A DNA stretch of 7,222 nt from Chryseobacterium gleum (GTDB taxonomy: Bacteria; Bacteroidota; Bacteroidia; Flavobacteriales_D; Sanyastnellaceae). Shown piece after piece: positions 1 through 6,024 of this stretch (positions are counted from its first letter, which is position 1; the number at the start of each line of letters is the position of its first letter). The notes beneath the pieces were generated by a model that was not told the origin of the DNA, searched no databases, and saw nothing but the letters and a program-made list of their open reading frames with translations. The position numbers and the translations under genes were made by a program. The DNA lies in assembly GCA_943330925.2 (NCBI GenBank), contig CALQJP020000120.1, positions 1 to 7,222 of the forward strand, written 5' to 3'.

Positions 1-30
1 AAGTCATAACCATTGCAGATCCATCGAAAC

Positions 31-3000
31 ATGAATGCACGTTGCTCATTTTATGCGTTTGTCATAGCACTTGTTATAGTCCTTTCAAGCTCTGCAGTCT
101 ATGCTCAAGGGAAATTCACCGGTCGAGTTTCGGATATCCAGGGTGAACCGATGTTCGGTGTTATCGTTGTAGACACCAACGATTACAAGATCATAGGACA
201 AACCGATTTTGACGGTTTGTTTTCGATTTCCATTCCCGATTCAAAGGCTCACATTTTTAAGTTCAGCTTGTTGGGTTATGAGGAAATCATTGAAACGATA
301 ACCACAAGCGGAGGTCAGATTATCAATAAGGAATTTACCATCTACGAAAAATCGCTCCTCAGCAACGAGGTTAAGATTGAAGCGAAGGCTGTGCGCTCAG
401 CGGATACGTACATGGAAAAAATCAAGATGAACTCCACGACTTCGTTGGATTACATCTCTTCTGCGACCATTAAAAAGACAGGCGATAGCAACGTGTTAAA
501 TGCGGTTGCGAGGGTGTCGGGTGTTTCAACAAGCGGTGGACTTATTACAGTGCGCGGTATTGGCGACCGTTATGTGAAGACGATGCTCAATGGAAGCCGC
601 ATCCCAACGCTCGATCCACTCACGAACAACATCAAGCTCGATATATTTCCCTCCAGTCTGGTTGATAATATCGTAATCACCAAAACAGCGAGTCCCGATT
701 TGCCCGGAGATTGGTCGGGTGCATATATATCGGTTGAAACCAAAGATTATCCGGAGCAGCTCACGGTAAACATTGAGAGCCAGTTTGGATACAATCCGCA
801 GTTCACTTTTCAGGATTTTGTTACTTCAGAACGCAGCACAACGGATTGGCTGGGCTACGACAATGGTTTGCGCACACGCACGGGCAACGATATAACGGCT
901 CCTAATTTGACTCCTTCAACCTACCAGCAAATGGTGGCACTGGGGTTGGGTGATTATTACAATTCGATGGGTATTAACGGCTGGAATGATGGGAATGCGT
1001 TGGCCGATACCTACTTCCGAATGGGGCTTGTGCAACTTGGTTTGTTGCCGGCAGCGTTGGTGAATGATCAAACTGCTTACCAGGAGGCGTTGGCTTCATA
1101 CAACTCCAACTACAAGCCACAGGCCTATCGTGCGATAAATCCGAATAACACCGATTACAACAATGGGTTTTCAAATAACTGGACCACGAAGTTCAGGAAG
1201 GCTCCATTGTCGTTTTCACAAAATGCAAGCTTTGGTGATCAGGGCACACTCTTCGGCAGACCGCTCGGATTTTTTGTAGGTATTCGATACGGTAACAGTT
1301 ACCGATATGACCCGGACGGAATCTCGCAGCGTATTCTGAATGAAGAACAGGGCTATCGCGTTGAAACCTCCGATCAAACCTTGATGAGTCGCGAAACCCA
1401 TTCATGGAGCGGACTTTTGAACCTGGCCTACAAGCTCAACGACAACAACAAAATCTCTCTGTTGTTTATGCCGAATATTATAGGTAATAACGACGTTGCG
1501 GCTTTTACCAATGTGCCTCGAGTGGAAGATGGGATTATTCTAGATGATGAATTAACAGCCAGAAGAAACATCTTCTACGAACAACGCAAGCAACTCATTT
1601 ATCAGTTTTCATCGAGCCATTACATACCTGCTAAAAAGGTCAAAATTGAAAGTTCGGCTTCCTATACAGACGGCTCTTCTGTTGCACCCGATTTTCGAAC
1701 AACCGAGTATACGTTCTTCCGTCAAGACCCCGGCAGCATAGGCTTTTATCCAACCGTTGGAGATGGTATTCGCAGGTTTTACCGCTACCTGGATGAGAAC
1801 TTGTTGGATGCGCGTATAAGCGCTGAAATTCCGCTCAGCAAAAAACCCGGAGGAGAATCAAACAAGCTTAAAATTGGTGGCGCTACTCTCTACAATTACC
1901 GTAAAATCGACAATGAAGAGTATCGTGTAATGCTTGGCAATGGCGCTGTTCCAACACTGCAGTCAACGGATATTGATGGTTACATGTTGGATCGTTTCAC
2001 GATGACCGACAGTCTGATCGACTTCTATTACATTTCACTGGATGAAGACCGCAACCACAGCTTTGGTCGCAGCCGAGTGGATGCTGCGTTTGCAATGGTT
2101 ACCTGGGATTTGACACCGTCGTTGAAGTTCTCCGGTGGTGCAAGGGCAGAACATACTTCCATTTTCACCGACGTAGATAAGTTCTACCGCGAGGGCTATG
2201 TGCGCGATGATCCGCGACGTGCAAACGTTGCGAATTTCCCCAATGTAAACGCGGTCGATATCAATGAGTGGGATTTCTTGCCAAGCGGCAGTCTCATCTA
2301 CAAGCTCGAGTCGGAGAAGTTTGAGCGTGTTAATCTGCGCTTAAATTACAGTCGTTCGCTGGCTCGCCCGAGCATTCGCGAGCTAAACGACGCAGCGATA
2401 CTCGATAACGAATTCCGTCAGTTTATTTATGGTAACTCTGATTTGAAAATTGTGGAGATTACGAACTATGACTTCCGTGCTGAAACCTATTTTAAGAACG
2501 GTGATAATCTCTCTGCGAGTTTGTTTTACAAGGATTTTACCAATCATATCGAAATGGGTTTTGGTAATGTGGGTATTACCTGGGAAAACGTACCTGAGTC
2601 GAGTGTAATAGGTATGGAGTTAGAAGGAAAAAAAGACATTGGAAAGTATTTTGAGTTTCGTGGTAACGTCACGTTGGTAAAGTCTGAATCGCAGTTTGTG
2701 CGGAAAGATTTTAGTATTGTTGACGGTAAGAAATTCTACACTCCTATTGATACCATTAATCGCCCCATGTTTGGACAGGCGCCTTATCTGGTGAACGCCA
2801 TGCTTTCGTATAAGTCCGACTCTTTAGGGCTAACAGCTACACTCAGTTACAACGTGCAAGGTGAGCGCTTGGTCATTACAGGAGCGTTTAAAGGGTGGGC
2901 CGATGTGTATGAGTTGCCTCGCCACTTGCTCGACTTTAAAGTGTCGAAGAAACTGGGGAGTCATATCACAGCAAGCTTAACGGTGCGCGATATACTGAAT

Positions 3001-3102
3001 GCGCCGGTGTTGAGAGCGTATGATTTACCCACAGGCTGGTTTGATTTCGATCGATTCCGATACGGTACTACTTATCTGTTGAGTATTGGCTATAAACTCT
3101 AG
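31..3102 (+). CDS. TonB-dependent outer-membrane receptor with N-terminal carboxypeptidase-regulatory-like domain
   Basis: Predicted outer-membrane active transporter of 1023 residues, powered through TonB-ExbBD; the substrate is unknown. The start is the ATG at 31, because it gives a clean signal peptide (hydrophobic core about residues 7-18, cleavage after V-Y-A at 25, before Gln26). An in-frame TTG at 13 would only add six residues. Residues about 27-108 look like the beta-sandwich regulatory-like domain found at the front of many Bacteroidota receptors (GRVSDIQGEPMFGVIVVD, then a G-Y-E stretch). NEVKIEA at 112-118 occupies the place of a TonB box. The plug spans about 130-240, with RGIGDRYVK at 175-183, LNG, then TASPDLPGDWSGA at 219-231. 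The rest is a beta-barrel ending in SIGYKL. Length is normal for the family and there is no frameshift. No SusD-like gene follows, so it is not a typical SusC. It heads a tight run of four genes; its promoter lies outside the window. Confidence 0.93.
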   Translation: MNARCSFYAFVIALVIVLSSSAVYAQGKFTGRVSDIQGEPMFGVIVVDTNDYKIIGQTDFDGLFSISIPDSKAHIFKFSLLGYEEIIETITTSGGQIINKEFTIYEKSLLSNEVKIEAKAVRSADTYMEKIKMNSTTSLDYISSATIKKTGDSNVLNAVARVSGVSTSGGLITVRGIGDRYVKTMLNGSRIPTLDPLTNNIKLDIFPSSLVDNIVITKTASPDLPGDWSGAYISVETKDYPEQLTVNIESQFGYNPQFTFQDFVTSERSTTDWLGYDNGLRTRTGNDITAPNLTPSTYQQMVALGLGDYYNSMGINGWNDGNALADTYFRMGLVQLGLLPAALVNDQTAYQEALASYNSNYKPQAYRAINPNNTDYNNGFSNNWTTKFRKAPLSFSQNASFGDQGTLFGRPLGFFVGIRYGNSYRYDPDGISQRILNEEQGYRVETSDQTLMSRETHSWSGLLNLAYKLNDNNKISLLFMPNIIGNNDVAAFTNVPRVEDGIILDDELTARRNIFYEQRKQLIYQFSSSHYIPAKKVKIESSASYTDGSSVAPDFRTTEYTFFRQDPGSIGFYPTVGDGIRRFYRYLDENLLDARISAEIPLSKKPGGESNKLKIGGATLYNYRKIDNEEYRVMLGNGAVPTLQSTDIDGYMLDRFTMTDSLIDFYYISLDEDRNHSFGRSRVDAAFAMVTWDLTPSLKFSGGARAEHTSIFTDVDKFYREGYVRDDPRRANVANFPNVNAVDINEWDFLPSGSLIYKLESEKFERVNLRLNYSRSLARPSIRELNDAAILDNEFRQFIYGNSDLKIVEITNYDFRAETYFKNGDNLSASLFYKDFTNHIEMGFGNVGITWENVPESSVIGMELEGKKDIGKYFEFRGNVTLVKSESQFVRKDFSIVDGKKFYTPIDTINRPMFGQAPYLVNAMLSYKSDSLGLTATLSYNVQGERLVITGAFKGWADVYELPRHLLDFKVSKKLGSHITASLTVRDILNAPVLRAYDLPTGWFDFDRFRYGTTYLLSIGYKL

Positions 3103-3110
3103 AATATCCC

Positions 3111-4424
3111 ATGAAGAAACTCATTTCCATTCTATTCTTTCTTGCGGTTAGTCTGCATTCCATGGCCCAATTGGAAGGGCTTTTCATTGAGACGTATTAT
3201 GTGTCTGATTCACTCGATGCTACTGATGCCATAGGAGGTGATTTGCAGGAGGGAGAAGTTACCTACAGGGTGTATCTGGATCTTGCTCCGGGCTCACGCG
3301 TGCTATCGGTGTTTGGCGATACGGATCATCCGTTTAACGTCAGCAGTACCCGACGGTTTTTTAATAATGTCGACGGTGCTTCTTTCGGTTATGATATTCC
3401 CAAGGTATCCTATGAGTCGAATACGGTTGCATTGGACAGTTATATCACACTTGGACAAAACGGTTTTCAGGGATTAAAAAATTACTACGGAATACCAAAG
3501 TCGCAGGATACCGACGGTTCTTTCATTGGCGGTATCAATAACGATGGTGGCAGCGAAGTGATTGACGGAGGGTTGCTCACCAATGATGATGCGAGTGCAG
3601 GTGTGCCACTAACCGTGGCCGATGGCATGGATACCTTGAATTTGGCATTAGCCAATTGGTTTTCGTTCGGTATCGTTGATTTCGCGAGCGGTGCCGACAC
3701 GTCGATTTTCAGTTTCGATGCTGTTGATTCCTTGTTTCAAAGCAATCAGTTTGTATTGCAATGTGAAGGCGTGTATGGTGTAGATCCGGATAGCAACCAG
3801 GTTCTTGTGGCCCAGCTTACAACACCGGGTGAACTTTCACTGCGTCTGAATGCGCAAATACTAAATGCTTCCGGCGATACCATCACGTATGTGGGAACGA
3901 ATGTGGTTAATCAACCCAATACGTTCTTCGCGCCGTTTCTGGTGTATCCTCAAGTATGCGGTTGTATAGATCCTGCTTACGTTGAGTTCAGCCCAGACTT
4001 CGCCTGCTCACAAGATGGTGCTTGCCAAACTCCAGTGGTCTTTGGATGCATGGACACATTGGCCTGCAACTATGACCCGCAAGCGAATTTTCAGATTGAT
4101 AATCTATGCTGTTATCCCGGCTTCTGCCAGGAGCGCGACCTTGAGGAGGTTTGTCCTCAATTGAAGGGCGCATCGTTCGACTTTAGGATTTTTCCCAATC
4201 CGGTTACGGACAAAACATTTATTCAGGTGATTAGCGGTGTTGCATCGGATGTCGAAATTCTGGTGACCGATTACAACGGAATGGTCATTTACTCTGATCG
4301 TATAATTCAGGCCCCGCTGAACTACAGCACGCAGCTTGATTTCTCCGATAAGCCATCAGGTATATATCTGGTGCGTGTTACAGGTGTGGAAGGTGTTAAA
4401 AACGGAATGCTCGTTAAACTCTAA
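3111..4424 (+). CDS. Secreted T9SS cargo protein with type A sorting domain and Cys repeats
   Basis: A 437-residue exported protein. The signal peptide is residues 1-19 (MKK, hydrophobic core, S-M-A then Gln20). Residues 20-280 form a domain I cannot assign to a named family. It begins with an ETYYVSDSLDATDAIGG stretch followed by YRVYLDLAPGS, and has an Asp/Gly/Asn-rich middle at 133-176 (DTDGSFIGGINNDGG). I have an impression of similar sequences in other aquatic Bacteroidota, without known function. Two Cys-containing repeats lie at 284-305 and 312-333. The last about 82 residues (356-437) are a T9SS type A sorting domain: FRIFPNPVTD, then an immunoglobulin-like stretch, SGIYLVRV and a basic, hydrophobic end (KNGMLVKL). 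Such domains direct passage across the outer membrane and are usually cleaved, with the cargo released or anchored at the surface. The start lies 8 bases after the receptor stop, so the two genes are probably co-transcribed. The role is unknown; binding of ligand for the receptor is a guess from context. Confidence 0.9.
   Translation: MKKLISILFFLAVSLHSMAQLEGLFIETYYVSDSLDATDAIGGDLQEGEVTYRVYLDLAPGSRVLSVFGDTDHPFNVSSTRRFFNNVDGASFGYDIPKVSYESNTVALDSYITLGQNGFQGLKNYYGIPKSQDTDGSFIGGINNDGGSEVIDGGLLTNDDASAGVPLTVADGMDTLNLALANWFSFGIVDFASGADTSIFSFDAVDSLFQSNQFVLQCEGVYGVDPDSNQVLVAQLTTPGELSLRLNAQILNASGDTITYVGTNVVNQPNTFFAPFLVYPQVCGCIDPAYVEFSPDFACSQDGACQTPVVFGCMDTLACNYDPQANFQIDNLCCYPGFCQERDLEEVCPQLKGASFDFRIFPNPVTDKTFIQVISGVASDVEILVTDYNGMVIYSDRIIQAPLNYSTQLDFSDKPSGIYLVRVTGVEGVKNGMLVKL
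3960..4109 (+). repeat. Two 22-residue GC-x-D Cys repeats inside the T9SS cargo gene
   Basis: Protein residues 284-305 (nt 3960-4025) and 312-333 (nt 4044-4109) align without gaps at a 28-residue period. Both begin G-C-(I/M)-D, have an aromatic residue at repeat position 10, Pro at position 12, Asp at position 19 and Cys at position 22. The second copy (GCMDTLACNYDPQAN...) matches the GC-T-D..ACNYDP-A pattern that recurs in secreted Bacteroidota proteins. The first copy is diverged: it lacks the Cys at position 8 and has one at position 16 instead. The pattern suggests small disulfide- or metal-stabilised modules between the main domain and the sorting domain; their function is not known to me. 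Confidence 0.7.
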
Positions 4425-4431
4425 GATAGCC

Positions 4432-5160
4432 ATGAGATACAATTTGATCTTACTTCTTATTTCTCTTTCTATATTAACTCTTTCGGGTTGCAAGAAGGAA
4501 GAGGAGGCATCGTATGTGATAGAACGCAGCACCGTTTCCGATGTGGATGGCAATGTGTATGAAACCGTCAAAATCGGCAACCAGTGGTGGATGGCCGAGA
4601 ATCTGAGAGTTACCAAATTCAATGACGGTACTTCATTGTCATTAATCCCGGTTACTTCGGGTGAAGATTCTTTGTGGGCGAATGCGAACGCTGCGGCTTA
4701 TTGCTTCATCAATGATTCCCTATTCGGTTGTTTGTACAATGCTCTTGCTCTCAACGCTGAGAAAAATGTTGCGCCTCAAGGATGGCATGTTCCAACAGAT
4801 GAAGAATGGAAGGAGTTGGAGGCGACCCTTGGCATGTCGAACGCCGAATCGGATCAAACAGGGTGGAGGGGAACCAATGAAGCGAATCTGCTGGCTTCAC
4901 AATACAATGTGGGTTGGCCCGCCAACGATCAGGATGTAGGTATTTACGGAAGTGACTACTACGGTTTCAATGCGAAGCCGGCCAATGTGCGCGGCCATGA
5001 TGGTCGAACCAATTCACAAAACAATTCTGCCTGGTGGTGGTGTAATTCATCGCTCAATGGTGAATTTTATTATCGGTCAATTGATACCTATCATCAACGA
5101 ATTTTCCGTCAGGTTACTCTTCCTGCGTATGGCATGAGCATTCGTTGCGTAAAAGATTAA
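4432..5160 (+). CDS. FISUMP-domain surface lipoprotein
   Basis: A 242-residue lipoprotein. The ATG at 4432 is chosen because it directly gives a lipoprotein signal peptide with lipobox L-S-G-C (Cys20) and sits 7 bases after the previous stop; upstream in-frame starts would overlap that gene and bury the signal. After the lipidated Cys comes KKEEE, which fits the Lys-plus-acidic lipoprotein export signal described in Capnocytophaga and related Bacteroidota, so display on the outer face of the outer membrane is likely. Residues about 37-242 are the Fibrobacter succinogenes major paralogous domain (Fib_succ_major): DVDGNVYETVKIG, GNQWWMAENL at 49-58, GWHVPTDEEW at 117-126, GWRGTNE at 144-150, and a closing GMSIRCVKD. 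The usual N-W-Y-A-V segment is changed to NALAL. The fold is thought to be C-type-lectin/sulfatase-modifying-factor-like, but no catalytic role is established; a binding or structural surface role is plausible. It is the third gene of the operon. Confidence 0.9.
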   Translation: MRYNLILLLISLSILTLSGCKKEEEASYVIERSTVSDVDGNVYETVKIGNQWWMAENLRVTKFNDGTSLSLIPVTSGEDSLWANANAAAYCFINDSLFGCLYNALALNAEKNVAPQGWHVPTDEEWKELEATLGMSNAESDQTGWRGTNEANLLASQYNVGWPANDQDVGIYGSDYYGFNAKPANVRGHDGRTNSQNNSAWWWCNSSLNGEFYYRSIDTYHQRIFRQVTLPAYGMSIRCVKD

Positions 5161-5163
5161 GTC

Positions 5164-5829
5164 ATGAAAAAAACACTCGCTATCATTTTCTTTTGTTTGC
5201 CATTTTGTGCTTTTTCACAAGATACTCTTTCCAAGTGGTCATGGGGATTGTCTGGTGGTGTCGAACAGTCTGGTCGTCAATTGAAAGAAGCAACCAACAA
5301 TCAGGATGCAATTGATTTTTGGAACGGTCTGGAAGAAAATGTATGGCGCCTTTCAGGAGGCCTGCGCGTGCAGCGTGAATTGACTCAGCGCTTTTCGGTG
5401 TATTCGGGATTGTCGTATATAGATCGCGGCTATCGAATTGATACCATTCAAGATGCGGGTTTGAATGCGCTGGAGTATCACTTTCGATATATAGAAGTGC
5501 CTGTTGGTGTGTTCTACAATGCCAACAACGGTAAGAAGAATTCACTGTTGGCGAGCGCTTCGTTCAATGCGGCTTTCGGTTTGAGTAACACCTTGTATTA
5601 CTATAAAAATGGTCAGACCGCCCGTTTTGAAATGGAGGCTGTTCCCAATTTGAATCCTGTCATTTTCAATGTTAGCGCAGCGTTAGGTGTGCGCCGCACT
5701 ATAACCAATACTGCAAAGCTTGATCTTTATCTGAGTGGAAATCAGTCTTTGTCGCCCCTGGCCAATGGTGATTTGGAAAGGCGGTTTTTTTCAGTTGGTT
5801 TATTCATTTCTGTAATGAATACTTTCTAG
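5164..5829 (+). CDS. Small outer-membrane beta-barrel protein
   Basis: A 221-residue exported protein starting 3 bases after the lipoprotein stop, so probably translated from the same transcript. The signal peptide is residues 1-18 (MKKTLAIIFFCLPFCAFS, then Gln19). The Cys at 15 is preceded by L-P-F, and Phe at -1 argues against a lipobox, so ordinary signal peptidase I cleavage is expected. The mature part alternates polar and hydrophobic/aromatic residues in short strands, such as WSWGLSGGVEQSG, RFSVYSGLSYIDRGYRI, HFRYIEVPVGVFYNA and RRFFSVGLFISVMNTF. It ends in Phe, as expected of a barrel folded by the BAM machinery. This fits the small Bacteroidota barrels of the PorT / OMP_b-brl type with about 8-10 strands. 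It has no catalytic motif. It could be a partner or assembly factor for the proteins encoded before it, but this is inferred only from position. Confidence 0.8.
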   Translation: MKKTLAIIFFCLPFCAFSQDTLSKWSWGLSGGVEQSGRQLKEATNNQDAIDFWNGLEENVWRLSGGLRVQRELTQRFSVYSGLSYIDRGYRIDTIQDAGLNALEYHFRYIEVPVGVFYNANNGKKNSLLASASFNAAFGLSNTLYYYKNGQTARFEMEAVPNLNPVIFNVSAALGVRRTITNTAKLDLYLSGNQSLSPLANGDLERRFFSVGLFISVMNTF

Positions 5830-6024
5830 TGTTAGGAAGATGTTTCCTCAAGTGTCTCATCTGTCAATTGGATGTTACGAGAGTTTTCTGAAAGCCGCGT
5901 TTATTAAGGGATTTGGAAGCATTTCTTTAAAATAAGCGTAATAGCATCATCATCTTGTGTGCATGCTCGTGAGCACATCTTCGCAACGCAAATTTCCATT
6001 AATTAACTTAATTCAAAATCCAAA
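5830..6024 (+). other. Non-coding spacer and presumed leader of the downstream gene
   Basis: This stretch of 195 bases contains no credible gene. It must hold the end of the four-gene transcript and probably the promoter of the gene at 6025, whose very different codon bias implies separate, strong expression. I found no good match to the Bacteroidota TAnnTTTG -7 element with a correctly spaced TTG. The last 30 bases are AT-rich (TTAATTAACTTAATT, then AAAATCCAAA before the ATG). An A-rich stretch without Shine-Dalgarno is the usual arrangement ahead of well-translated genes in this phylum. A short AT inverted repeat (AATTA / TAATT with a 3-base loop) lies at 6001-6013. Confidence 0.5.
5958..5977. 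repeat. Imperfect palindrome in the leader region
   Basis: TGTGC at 5958-5962 pairs with GCACA at 5973-5977. Inside it, TGCTC at 5964-5968 pairs with GAGCA at 5971-5975, so two alternative small hairpins or one dyad-symmetric protein site are possible. It lies 48 bases before the start codon of the gene at 6025. It has no T-run after it, so it is not a standard terminator. An operator or leader hairpin is possible, but the match is short enough to be chance. Confidence 0.3.

Larger units (their letters stand above)
31..5829 (+). other. Probable four-gene operon of outer-membrane and surface proteins
   Basis: Receptor, T9SS cargo, surface lipoprotein and barrel genes are all on the + strand, separated by only 8, 7 and 3 non-coding bases, with no room for internal promoters or terminators. 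None of the three internal starts has a Shine-Dalgarno-like purine tract, as is normal for Bacteroidota. All four products are predicted to be exported to the outer membrane or beyond, which supports joint function. The 5' end of the transcript may lie upstream of the window. Confidence 0.75.

Noticed and set aside
13..30. In-frame TTG start six codons before the receptor ATG
   Set aside because: It would add a polar lead (MQIHRN) in front of an already complete signal peptide; the ATG at 31 is the simpler start.
974..1405. Open frames on the - strand within the receptor gene
   Set aside because: They lie opposite a well-supported coding frame, lack recognisable domains or signals, and have unlikely composition.
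31..4424. SusC/SusD-type polysaccharide utilisation pair
   Set aside because: The second gene is a T9SS cargo with a signal peptidase I type signal peptide, not a lipidated SusD with helical repeats, and no glycan-degrading enzyme is present.
4336..4431. Upstream in-frame start for the FISUMP lipoprotein, overlapping the T9SS cargo gene
   Set aside because: It would place the lipoprotein signal 32 residues into the protein; the ATG at 4432 gives a standard signal and a 7-base gap as in the rest of the operon.
5183..5545. 120-residue open frame on the - strand opposite the barrel gene
   Set aside because: It has no known motif, no start context, and complete overlap with a gene that has a signal peptide and barrel pattern.
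5834..5848. AGGAA / TTCCT hairpin right after the barrel gene as a terminator
   Set aside because: The stem is only 5 bp and no T-run follows, so an intrinsic terminator cannot be supported.
5912..5940. TTTG at 5912-5915 with TAAGCGTA 17 bases later as a promoter
   Set aside because: The downstream element lacks the TTTG half of the TAnnTTTG consensus; the match is no better than chance.
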